Below, piece after piece: positions 1-5,325 of a stretch of DNA of 5,325 bases. A program made the position numbers and the translations under genes. The stretch's first letter is position 1; every line of letters begins with the position of its first letter. This DNA is from Acidobacteriota bacterium (GTDB lineage: Bacteria > Acidobacteriota > Thermoanaerobaculia > Thermoanaerobaculales > Thermoanaerobaculaceae), in contig JAJXUY010000139.1 in assembly GCA_021782525.1 (NCBI GenBank), positions 1-5,325 of the forward strand, in the 5' to 3' direction. Below the pieces are notes generated by a model. That model was not told where the DNA came from. It was given only the letters and a program-made list of their open reading frames with translations, and ran no database searches.

Positions 1-385
1 GGCGGCCGAGCGCGCGCTCCTGCCTGCCGCGGCGGTCCCGGTCGGCGCGTCGGCCGCGTTCGAACCGCCGGTCAACGTGTGGGAGAGCGAGAGCGAGGTC
101 ATCGTCGAGGCGGAGCTGCCGGGCGCCCGGGGCAACGACATCGATCTCCGGCTCGCCGGCGATGCCCTCCTCCTCGGCGGCCAGCTCCCACCCGAGAGCC
201 CCGCCGGGTCGGGCTCCTACCTGCGGGTGGAGCGCCCGCGCGGGCGGTTCTTCCGGGCCGTCACGCTCCCCGCCGCCGTGTCGGGCGAGACCACCGCGAC
301 GCTCCACAACGGCGTTCTCCGCGTCACGCTACGGAAGACCGAGCGCGGCGCGCGCAAGGTCGCGATCGCCGGGGAGGGCGAATGA
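1..385 (+). CDS. Hsp20 / alpha-crystallin small heat-shock protein (5' end cut by window)
   Basis: Small heat-shock proteins are ATP-independent cytosolic holdases that bind unfolding proteins as oligomers and pass them to DnaK/ClpB-type chaperones. The reading frame is open from base 2, so 127 C-terminal residues are visible and the true start lies upstream. The GTG at 77 falls inside the family's opening motif (PPVNVWE, then the acidic strand ending AELPG), so it is not the start. The alpha-crystallin domain covers roughly visible residues 22-113. It includes the RVERPRGRFFRAVTLP segment and the hallmark NGVL (about 103-106), followed by RVTLRK. A V-A-I tripeptide (about 120-122) fits the C-terminal I/V-x-I/V motif that docks subunits during oligomer assembly. 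The TGA stop overlaps the next gene's ATG by four bases, pointing to an operon with the HspR-like regulator, which by analogy may repress it. Family assignment is firm; the full N-terminal arm is not visible. Confidence 0.93.
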   Translation, partial: AAERALLPAAAVPVGASAAFEPPVNVWESESEVIVEAELPGARGNDIDLRLAGDALLLGGQLPPESPAGSGSYLRVERPRGRFFRAVTLPAAVSGETTATLHNGVLRVTLRKTERGARKVAIAGEGE

Positions 386-759
386 CCGCCCACGGGAGGC
401 GCTACCACATGATCAGCTGGGTGGCCGAGCGCTACGAGATCCACCCGCAGACGCTGCGCCTGTACGAGCGCGAGGGGTTGATCCTACCGTCGCGCAGCGT
501 CGGCAACACGCGCCTGTACGACGACGAGACCTGCAAGCGCCTCGAGTTCGTCCTGACCTTGACCAGGGACCTCGGGGTAAACTTGGCGGGCGTGGAAGTG
601 ATCCTCAACATGAAGGACCAGATCGACGCCTTGCAGTCCGAGTTGGAGCGGCTCGGCGCGCTGCTGCAGCGCGAGGTTGCCCGGCGCGGCGCGGTTCCGC
701 GCGAGAACGCGCTGGCGATCCGGCCCCGGGGAGGCCTGGTCCCGAACGAGGGTGAATGA
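382..759 (+). CDS. hspR: HspR-like MerR-family heat-shock transcriptional repressor
   Basis: This 125-residue protein has the MerR winged helix-turn-helix at about residues 8-75. The signature reads MISWVAERYEIHPQTLRLYER, then EGLI.PSRS.GNTRLY and LTRDLGVNLAGVE.ILNM. That combination is typical of HspR, the repressor of chaperone genes first studied in actinobacteria, rather than of metal- or drug-sensing MerR proteins. Residues about 75-100 form a short coiled-coil-like helix for dimerisation, and there is no large effector domain. The only cysteine is Cys51, so metal sensing is unlikely. HspR classically binds inverted repeats called HAIR near chaperone promoters; I found no such repeat here, but this operon's promoter lies off the left edge. 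The start at 382 gives a 4-base overlap with the hsp20 stop and keeps the Tyr that normally precedes the MIS motif. An in-frame ATG at 409 with GGGAGG at 394-399 is the alternative. The stop overlaps the sigma gene start. Confidence 0.9.
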   Translation: MTAHGRRYHMISWVAERYEIHPQTLRLYEREGLILPSRSVGNTRLYDDETCKRLEFVLTLTRDLGVNLAGVEVILNMKDQIDALQSELERLGALLQREVARRGAVPRENALAIRPRGGLVPNEGE

Positions 760-1613
760 GCGGCGACGAACACCGGAGCGATCCCGAAGGTGCGTTGTTG
801 CGCCGGTACCTGCAAGAGATCGGCCGGTTCCGGCAGCTCACGCCGGACGAAGAGAAGGAGCTCGCCCGCAGGATCAGGCGCGACGGTGACGCCGAGGCGC
901 TGCGGCAGCTGGTCGAGGCGAACCTCAGGTTCGTGGTGGCCTACGCCAAACGCTTCCATCATTCCCGGGTTTCGCTGCTCGACCTCATCAACGAGGGCAA
1001 CATCGGTCTGATCCAGGCGGCCAAGAAGTTCGACCCGGGCAAGAACGTCAAGTTCATCACCTACGCCGTGTGGTGGATCCGGCAGGCGATCCTGCACGCG
1101 CTGTCGGAGCACGGCGCGACGTTCCGGCTGCCGCAGAAGCAGGCGAACGTTCTCTATCGGCTCGAGCGCTCGCGCCAGGCGCTCGGGCGGGAACTCGAGC
1201 GCACGCCCTCCGAGCAGGAGCTGGCCGACGAGGTGCAGATGGACGTCGAGCAGGTCAGGCTCCTCCTCGCGTCGAACCAGAACACCCTCTCCCTCAACGA
1301 GCCCGTTGACGAGGACGGCGAGGCCGAGTTCGGCGATCTCCTCGAGCAGTACGTGATCCCCGACACCGACGAGCAGCTGCTCCAGGAGTCGTTCGAGGAG
1401 ACGCTGCGCGAGGCGCTCGCCACCCTGTCCGAGAAGGAGCGCGAGATCCTCACCTTGAGGTTCGGGCTGGGGGACGACACGCCCCGCACGCTGCGCGAGA
1501 TCGGCGAGGCGCTCGGCATCTCGCGCGAGCGCGTGCGGCAGATCGAGAACCAGGCGCTTACCAAGCTGCGCCGCGGAGCACAGTCGCGCGCCCTCGCCGG
1601 CTACCTCAACTGA
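756..1613 (+). CDS. RpoD/SigA-family sigma-70 RNA polymerase sigma factor lacking region 1.1
   Basis: This 285-residue sigma-70 factor directs core RNA polymerase to promoters. Region 1.2 covers about residues 10-43 (YLQEIGRFRQLTPDEE). Regions 2.1-2.2 cover about 46-94, with the core-binding DLINEGNIGLIQAAKKFDP. The -10 recognition helix with YAVWWIRQAI is at 103-112. Region 3 runs about 118-175, followed by an acidic 3.2 linker near 184-205. Region 4 covers about 209-273 and ends in the -35 recognition helix SRERVRQIENQALTKLR. The long inhibitory region 1.1 of proteobacterial RpoD is absent, as in group 2 factors and in the Bacteroidetes-type primary sigma. Intact regions 2, 3 and 4 exclude an ECF factor. 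Start: ATG inside the regulator's stop (ATGA), with GAGGGTGA just upstream. Co-transcription with hsp20 and hspR suggests a stress-responsive factor, though a housekeeping role cannot be ruled out without seeing the rest of the genome. Confidence 0.93.
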   Translation: MSGDEHRSDPEGALLRRYLQEIGRFRQLTPDEEKELARRIRRDGDAEALRQLVEANLRFVVAYAKRFHHSRVSLLDLINEGNIGLIQAAKKFDPGKNVKFITYAVWWIRQAILHALSEHGATFRLPQKQANVLYRLERSRQALGRELERTPSEQELADEVQMDVEQVRLLLASNQNTLSLNEPVDEDGEAEFGDLLEQYVIPDTDEQLLQESFEETLREALATLSEKEREILTLRFGLGDDTPRTLREIGEALGISRERVRQIENQALTKLRRGAQSRALAGYLN

Positions 1614-1734
1614 CAGGGGTCAGGGCACAGGCGTCTCGGATCAGGACGACAGAAGGTACGAGTTCCTCGCGCACCAAGGACCCTGCCGGGAGCGCCGACC
1701 ACCCTCCGGTGCGTGCGTTGCCGAGTCCTGAACC
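1614..1734. other. Convergent intergenic spacer with weak hairpins only
   Basis: This spacer lies between the two convergent blocks. The sigma gene stop is embedded in a small inverted repeat (CTGAC 1610-1614 / GTCAG 1619-1623, 4-base loop). A second imperfect hairpin pairs GGT 1655-1657 and CGAG 1659-1662 with CTCG 1666-1669 and ACC 1673-1675. Neither is followed by a T tract on the + strand or preceded by an A tract serving the - strand, so neither qualifies as an intrinsic terminator. Both transcripts presumably end by Rho or another unseen means. I see no coding sequence, promoter or repeat element here. Confidence 0.6.
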
Positions 1735-2256
1735 CTATTTCTGCTTCAGGTTGCCGGGCAGCTCCTCGACCGCCAGGCGCAACGCGCGCGCGATCTCCTC
1801 CGCTCCGGGCACCTTGAGGAGGTTGGCCACCGTGGTCCGGTTGCGGCAGATCCACGACAGTCGGGCGAGCCAGCGCAGGTGCGCCATGTCCTTGCGCAGT
1901 GCCAGGAGGAAGAAGAGCTGCGTCGGGCGCTCGTCCGGCGACCCGAACGCGACGCCCTTGCTCGAACGGGCGAGGAACAGGAACTGTTTCGGGAACTTCT
2001 CGGCGGCGCGGTGGCGGGCGTGCAGGAACGCCACCCCGTTGGGCATCGCCGTCGGGACCATCCGCTCGCGTTCGGTGAGCGCGGTCTCCAGCCAGCGTGC
2101 ATCGCTCACCAGGCCGCGCTGCGCGACCGCCTTCACGACCTCTGAGATCACTCCCTCACGGGTCGTGGCCTTGAGCTCCGAGATCACGTGCGTCGACTCG
2201 AACAGCTCGGCGAGCACAGGGTCCGCAGCCTCGGATTGGTTCTCGCGGTCTTCCAC
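1735..2256 (-). CDS. Stand-alone PTS EIIA domain protein (fructose/nitrogen-type, PtsN-like)
   Basis: This protein consists of a single EIIA type-2 domain, the phosphoryl carrier of the phosphotransferase system, in about 173 residues. Conserved features in order are TTREGVISEVVKAVAQRGLV (residues 31-50), a RE.MVPTAMPNGVAFLHAR segment with the expected phospho-acceptor His79, and the strand LFLARSSKGVAFGSPDERP (93-111). A second histidine, His126 in AHLRWLARLS, matches the supporting active-site histidine of EIIA-Ntr/Mtl proteins. The usual IPH before the acceptor is changed to FLH. No EIIB or EIIC domain is present, so a regulatory role of the PtsN kind is more likely than sugar transport. 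I chose the GTG at 2256 because AAGGGGG lies five bases upstream; in-frame starts at 2292 (ATG) and 2328 would add unconserved residues, and the 2292 ATG overlaps a possible -10 box. It is the last gene of the - strand block, 96 bases after the symporter. Family is firm; start is moderately sure. Confidence 0.85.
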   Translation of the reverse strand: MEDRENQSEAADPVLAELFESTHVISELKATTREGVISEVVKAVAQRGLVSDARWLETALTERERMVPTAMPNGVAFLHARHRAAEKFPKQFLFLARSSKGVAFGSPDERPTQLFFLLALRKDMAHLRWLARLSWICRNRTTVANLLKVPGAEEIARALRLAVEELPGNLKQK

Positions 2257-2261
2257 GGCAA

Positions 2262-2268
2262 CCCCCTT
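2262..2268 (-). promoter_or_regulatory. Shine-Dalgarno site selecting the GTG start of the EIIA gene
   Basis: Read on the - strand this is AAGGGGG, five bases before the GTG at 2256-2254. It resembles the AAGGAGG consensus and is a better-placed ribosome binding site than anything I see before the upstream ATG at 2292. It is the main reason for the shorter start. Confidence 0.55.
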
Positions 2269-2284
2269 GCCCGCGGGAGCGGGC
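2269..2284 (-). promoter_or_regulatory. Perfect 6-bp leader hairpin abutting the EIIA ribosome binding site
   Basis: GCCCGC and GCGGGC pair perfectly around a four-base loop (TCCC on the - strand). The hairpin ends directly against the AAGGGGG ribosome binding site. It is followed by purines instead of a T tract, so it is not an intrinsic terminator for the symporter transcript. The pyrimidine loop is itself complementary to part of the purine-rich site. A role in RNA stability or translation control is possible, but in DNA this GC-rich a 6-bp repeat can also arise by chance. Confidence 0.3.
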
Positions 2285-2290
2285 ACCTGC

Positions 2291-2296
2291 ATTGTA
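2291..2296 (-). promoter_or_regulatory. Possible -10 box (TACAAT) of an internal promoter for the EIIA gene
   Basis: On the - strand the hexamer TACAAT differs from TATAAT at one position and is a locally AT-rich island in the spacer between the symporter stop and the EIIA start. Transcription beginning about seven bases downstream would give a leader of roughly 28 bases containing the hairpin and ribosome binding site. No good -35 box is seen 16-18 bases upstream and there is no extended -10 TG, so this is weak evidence for a separate promoter. Confidence 0.28.
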
Positions 2297-2352
2297 GTCC
2301 ACGCCCGCGCCCGGCGCACCCACCGCACTCGCCGATCGCCGGTCCAGCAGCC

Positions 2353-3876
2353 TCACGCTTCCGGCGGCCTCGCCGCGAACAGCGGCGCCAGCTCCTCCGC
2401 GGTCGGCGGCGGCGTCAGCAGGCTGACCACCACGAGCGTTCCGATCGAGATCAGCGCGGCCGGGTAGATGCTCGGGATCCCCCACGCGTCCGCGCCGAAC
2501 ACCTGTGCGCCGACCTGACCCCGCGCCGCCTCCATCACCGACGGGGCCACCCGGGGCAGCACCAGCTCGAAGAAGACGGTGGCCACCGCGCCGGAGACGA
2601 TCGACGCGAGCCCGCCCTGGCGTGTGGCGCGGCGCCACGTCAGCGCCGCGAACAGCGCCGGGGTCACGGCGACGCCGTACATCGTGTACGCGAAGTAGGC
2701 GTACTGGAGGACCGAGATCTGCAGGTTGAACGCGGTCGGAATGAAGATCATGGCGAACGCACAGACGCCGAGCCCCACCACGAAGACCTTCTGCAGCGCG
2801 ACCATCTTCGTCGGGTCCGCGTCCGGCCGCAGCATGCCCTGGTAGATGTCCCGCATCACGTTGGAGCTCGACGAGAGCAGGTAGTTCATCCCGGTGGAGA
2901 GGACCACCGCGCAGGCGGCGCCGAGCAGGAGCACGCCGACCGGCGCCGGTACCATGTGACGCGCCGCGTTGAGCACGAGCGAGCGCGGGTCCCAGTGGGT
3001 GTGGTGCTCGAGGTTGTACGCCGCCGCGAAGACGGCGATGGCGATCACGATGCTCTCGACCACGATCGTGCCGACGATCCAGATCGCCACGGCGCGCCTC
3101 GCCTCCTTCGGCGAGCGGGCGGCGTAGAACTTCTGGTACATCGACTGCACGCCCATCAGGAGCAGGAGCGTCGAGAGGAAGTACGACAGGCCCTTGAGCG
3201 CGGGATACTTCCCGAAGTCGGGCGAGAAGAGCTTGAAGTCGCCTGCGGGCAGGACCTGAGCCGCGTGCGACCAGCCGCCGGCGGTCACGATGACGAACGG
3301 CACCGCCAGACAGCATGCGAGCACGATGATGATTCCGTTCGGCAGATCGGTGTGCGCCACCGCGACCATGCCGCCGATCGCCACGAAGAGGATGACGAAC
3401 GCGGCGGCGATCGCCTGCCCCAACGCCAGCGACACCTTGCCGTCGGTCACGACGTTGAGGATGTAGCCGCCAGCGCGGAACTGGTACGCCACGATCGTGG
3501 TGAAAGCGACGATCAACGCCAGGGCGCCGAACAGGCGGGCGAACTTGCCGTAGCGGACCTCGAGGATGTCGCCGACGGTGTACTGCCCGAAGGTGCGGAT
3601 CTTGCCGGCGACGAAGTAGATGATGCCGATCCCGAGGAACGCCCCCGCCGGCTGCCACAGGGCGCTCCAGCCGGCATGGTAGGCGTACTCGGCGCCGGCG
3701 ATGAACGTCCCGGACCCGATCCAGGTGCAGACCAGCGTGAAGACCATCGTGGTGAGGGAGAGCTTGCGCCCGGCCACCATGAAGTCGTCCTGCGTCTTGA
3801 CCTGCCTGGAACGGTAGACGTTGAACACCGTGAGCACCAACAGGTAGCCCAGGATCACCCAGAGGTACCAACCCAT
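2353..3876 (-). CDS. Sodium:solute symporter, SSS family (13 predicted membrane helices)
   Basis: This 507-residue inner-membrane secondary transporter of the SSS family (the family of PutP, PanF and vSGLT) couples Na+ entry to uptake of an organic solute. Hydrophobic segments lie near residues 4-20, 42-66, 71-91, 115-135, 151-171, 179-200, 229-249, 264-288, 310-335, 361-381, 385-412, 422-440 and 468-488, the usual 13-helix plan. Family landmarks are DDFMVAGRKLS (30-40), the broken helix with TWIGSGTFIAGAEYA (51-65), the QYTVGDILEVRYG loop (98-110), MYQKFYAARSPKEARRA (246-262) and ALSTG-like VLSTGMNYLLSSSSNVMRDIY (325-345). The serine cluster in the last is where the Na2 sodium-site ligands sit. 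Start: ATG with GGGGGAGG (3888-3881) four bases upstream, a strong ribosome binding site. The gene lies 101 bases after the DUF2007 gene and 96 before EIIA. The substrate is unknown; the neighbouring Xaa-Pro-type peptidase makes proline or another amino acid a reasonable guess only. Confidence 0.94.
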   Translation of the reverse strand: MGWYLWVILGYLLVLTVFNVYRSRQVKTQDDFMVAGRKLSLTTMVFTLVCTWIGSGTFIAGAEYAYHAGWSALWQPAGAFLGIGIIYFVAGKIRTFGQYTVGDILEVRYGKFARLFGALALIVAFTTIVAYQFRAGGYILNVVTDGKVSLALGQAIAAAFVILFVAIGGMVAVAHTDLPNGIIIVLACCLAVPFVIVTAGGWSHAAQVLPAGDFKLFSPDFGKYPALKGLSYFLSTLLLLMGVQSMYQKFYAARSPKEARRAVAIWIVGTIVVESIVIAIAVFAAAYNLEHHTHWDPRSLVLNAARHMVPAPVGVLLLGAACAVVLSTGMNYLLSSSSNVMRDIYQGMLRPDADPTKMVALQKVFVVGLGVCAFAMIFIPTAFNLQISVLQYAYFAYTMYGVAVTPALFAALTWRRATRQGGLASIVSGAVATVFFELVLPRVAPSVMEAARGQVGAQVFGADAWGIPSIYPAALISIGTLVVVSLLTPPPTAEELAPLFAARPPEA

Positions 3877-3892
3877 CGTCCCTCCCCCACCC

Positions 3893-3914
3893 GCCCGGGC
3901 TCAGGGCGCCGGGC
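3893..3914 (-). repeat. GC-rich inverted repeat upstream of the symporter gene
   Basis: GCCCGG (3893-3898) and CCGGGC (3909-3914) form a perfect 6-bp inverted repeat with a 10-base loop, just upstream of the symporter's ribosome binding site. The 101-base spacer also has GTGGCGTGCCAC at 3960-3971, right after the DUF2007 stop. Neither has a T tract. I see no promoter-like hexamers in this spacer, so the symporter is probably read through from the peptidase promoter. Confidence 0.25.
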
Positions 3915-3977
3915 TCGGGGCACCGCTTCCGCAACCGCGGCCCACGACCATCCGCAGAGGTGGCGTGCCACGGCTGA

Positions 3978-4247
3978 CTATCCTTCTCCGCCGCCCTCTT
4001 CGCCCTCGTGGATCTCGAGCTGATGCAGCTCACCGGCCTCGAGCAGGTCGCGGGCCTGCCGTTCGAACTCGGAGGGCACCACGACCCGCACGACCCCGAG
4101 GCCGTTCAGGGTCAGGCCGTACACCCTGCCCGCCGCTTCGCCGACCACGGCCGCCGGGATCCCGTTCGCACGCAGCGCCGCGAGCACCGGTTCGGCGTTG
4201 ACCGCCCCCTCGACCCGCAGGACCTCGACCTCGTCACCGTCGGACAT
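3978..4247 (-). CDS. DUF2007-type small protein (putative signal-transducing domain)
   Basis: This small soluble protein of 89 residues resembles the DUF2007 family (PF09413), annotated as a putative prokaryotic signal-transducing protein; no biochemical function is established. The pattern is a first strand (VEVLRV, 7-12), then a helix with NAEPVLAALRANGIPAAVVGE (17-37), YGLTLNGLGVVRVVVPSEF (43-61) and a final helix ERQARDLLEAGE (62-73). This is a ferredoxin-like beta-alpha-beta layout as found in the family. The tail (74-89) is acidic and glycine-rich and probably disordered. There is no signal peptide or membrane helix. The ATG follows the peptidase stop by six bases, with no strong Shine-Dalgarno site in the gap, so translation is probably coupled to the peptidase. 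The tight link to a peptidase and a Na+ symporter could mean it modulates one of them, which is inference only. Confidence 0.82.
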   Translation of the reverse strand: MSDGDEVEVLRVEGAVNAEPVLAALRANGIPAAVVGEAAGRVYGLTLNGLGVVRVVVPSEFERQARDLLEAGELHQLEIHEGEEGGGEG

Positions 4248-4253
4248 GCTCGC

Positions 4254-5325
4254 TCAACCGACGTCGATCAGGATCAGGTGCTTCTGCATCTCGCCCGCGA
4301 CATCGACCCTGCCGTCGGGGGTGATGAACACGTTGATCTCGGAGCGCACCGCCATCTCGCCTGGGAGGTAGATGCCCGGTTCGATCGAGAAGCAGACGCC
4401 GGGAACGAGTCGGCGGTCGTCGCGGGTCTCGAGGTTGTCGATGTTGACCCCGCTCCAGTGCACCTCCTCGCCGATCGAGTGGCCGGTGCGGTGGACGAAC
4501 TGCCGCCCGTACCCTGCCTTCTCCACCACGGCGCGACAGGCGTCGTCCACCTCCCAGCCGTACACCGGCTCCCCGGCGGCATACCGGGCCTGGACGAACG
4601 CCAGGGCGGCGTCGCGGCCGTCGCGAACCACGTTGAAGATCTCGATGTATTTCGCGGGCGGCTTCGCGCCCACGAAGGCGCACCAGGTGATGTCGTAGAA
4701 AACGGAGCCCGGCCGGTCGAGCTTCGCCCACAGGTCGATGAGGAGCGTGTCCCCCTTGCCGATCGCCCGCGCGTTCTCCGGGGTCGGCTCGAAGTGCGGG
4801 TCCGCCGGCTGCTCGTTCGTCCCCACGATCGGGAACTCGCCCATGCAGGTGAGCCCCTCCTCGCCGAACCGCTTGACGATGAACTGCTGCACGTCGTACT
4901 GCGTGAGGGCGCGGGACGCGCGCAACTCGGCGCCGACCAGCGCGAACGCCTCGTCCTTGATGCGCTGCACGCGCTCGCCGGCGTCCAGGTGGGAGCGGTA
5001 CGCCTCGTCGTCGAGCAACGCCTGGAACGTCTGCACGAGCCCCGCCGAGGACACGACCTCGTATCCGAACGAGCGGATCAGCTCGACCGTGCCCGCGTCC
5101 ACGATCGAGACGTACGGCACGTTCGCCTCGGGGGAGTACTGCATCGCGACCCGGGTCGCGGACCCGAGCGCCTCGCGCAGCGTCGCGTGCAGCTCACGCC
5201 ACGACAGGTACACCCGCTTGGCGCCAGGGAGCGCGTCGAGCTTGGTCGACTCCACCGCCGAGACGATCCGCACCGGCTCGCCCTGCACCGGGATCCAGTA
5301 GAACCACCGTCGCGTCGTGAACTTC
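4254..5325 (-). CDS. M24-family Xaa-Pro-type metallopeptidase (5' end cut by window)
   Basis: This is a cytosolic dinuclear-metal peptidase of the M24 (pita-bread) family, related to aminopeptidase P (removes the residue before proline) and prolidase (cleaves Xaa-Pro dipeptides). The frame is open to the window edge. Residues upstream of the GTG at 5288 (TRRWFYWIPVQGEP) belong to the conserved N-terminal domain, so the start lies beyond base 5325. About 357 residues are visible. The N-terminal domain extends to about position 110 counted from the GTG, and the catalytic domain follows. All five metal ligands can be assigned in that numbering: Asp185 (LLIDLWAK), Asp199 (FYDITW), His270 (RTGHSIG), Glu303 (SIEPGIY) and Glu317 (RSEINV), so it should be active. 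It is the first visible gene of the - strand block, six bases before the DUF2007 gene. Exact specificity (aminopeptidase P versus dipeptidase) cannot be told from the sequence alone. Confidence 0.92.
   Translation of the reverse strand, partial: KFTTRRWFYWIPVQGEPVRIVSAVESTKLDALPGAKRVYLSWRELHATLREALGSATRVAMQYSPEANVPYVSIVDAGTVELIRSFGYEVVSSAGLVQTFQALLDDEAYRSHLDAGERVQRIKDEAFALVGAELRASRALTQYDVQQFIVKRFGEEGLTCMGEFPIVGTNEQPADPHFEPTPENARAIGKGDTLLIDLWAKLDRPGSVFYDITWCAFVGAKPPAKYIEIFNVVRDGRDAALAFVQARYAAGEPVYGWEVDDACRAVVEKAGYGRQFVHRTGHSIGEEVHWSGVNIDNLETRDDRRLVPGVCFSIEPGIYLPGEMAVRSEINVFITPDGRVDVAGEMQKHLILIDVG

Noticed and set aside
79..381. Upstream in-frame extension of the HspR-like regulator back to base 79.
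   Set aside because: The extension runs through the Hsp20 coding frame, is dominated by Arg/Pro/Gly and has no homology-like pattern. The ATG at 382 or 409 is the sensible start.
432..1112. A 226-codon - strand open frame across the regulator and sigma genes.
   Set aside because: It is antisense to two well-supported genes and shows no domain signature; long antisense frames are common in GC-rich DNA.
1610..1623. Intrinsic terminator for the sigma operon formed by CTGAC/GTCAG.
   Set aside because: The stem is only 5 bp, includes the stop codon and is not followed by a run of T.
2257..2328. Longer N-terminus for the EIIA protein starting at 2328 or 2292.
   Set aside because: The extra residues are not part of the EIIA fold, no good ribosome binding site precedes them, and they cover the -10-like box and hairpin.
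2188..4023. A 611-codon open frame on the + strand opposite the symporter, and a 625-codon open frame in another - strand frame over the same stretch.
   Set aside because: Both are rich in Arg, His, Asp, Gly and Pro with no recognisable domain, as expected for out-of-frame readings of GC-rich DNA. The symporter frame has clear family motifs and a strong ribosome binding site.
4738..5301. A 187-codon + strand open frame opposite the M24 peptidase.
   Set aside because: Its composition is serine/arginine-rich and without motifs, while the opposite strand carries the complete M24 metal-ligand set.

Overview
This 5.3 kb window is uniformly GC-rich bacterial DNA, densely coding, with no RNA genes, insertion sequences, CRISPR arrays or other mobile-element signs that I can see. 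The gene content fits a high-GC, deep-branching, mostly heterotrophic bacterium. The sigma factor, with its YAVWWIRQ motif and no region 1.1, and the stand-alone EIIA-like protein make me lean towards Acidobacteriota or a relative. This is an impression from protein style, not a placement.

The window holds two convergent gene blocks. The + strand block (1-1613) is a stress-regulation operon. It contains the C-terminal part of an Hsp20 small heat-shock protein (its start is off the left edge), an HspR-like MerR-family repressor, and a compact RpoD/SigA-type sigma-70 factor. Both junctions are 4-base ATGA stop/start overlaps, so the three proteins are probably translationally coupled and made together. 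A 121-base spacer (1614-1734) separates this block from the next; it holds only weak hairpins and no convincing intrinsic terminator.

The - strand block (5325-1735, read right to left) starts with an M24-family Xaa-Pro-type metallopeptidase whose N-terminus is off the right edge. Six bases later comes a small DUF2007-type protein. Then follow a 13-helix sodium:solute symporter of the SSS family and a stand-alone PTS EIIA (fructose/nitrogen-type) domain protein. A peptidase, a Na+-coupled importer and an EIIA-like phosphoacceptor together suggest peptide or amino-acid scavenging with a regulatory output, but the transported substrate cannot be read from the sequence. The last gene may also have its own promoter and a short leader hairpin next to its ribosome binding site.

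The most interesting points are the chaperone / heat-shock repressor / sigma factor operon and the altered promoter-contact residues of that sigma factor. The leader of the EIIA gene comes next. None of the genes is of an unknown kind except the DUF2007 protein, and I see no clear evidence of a wholly new system.
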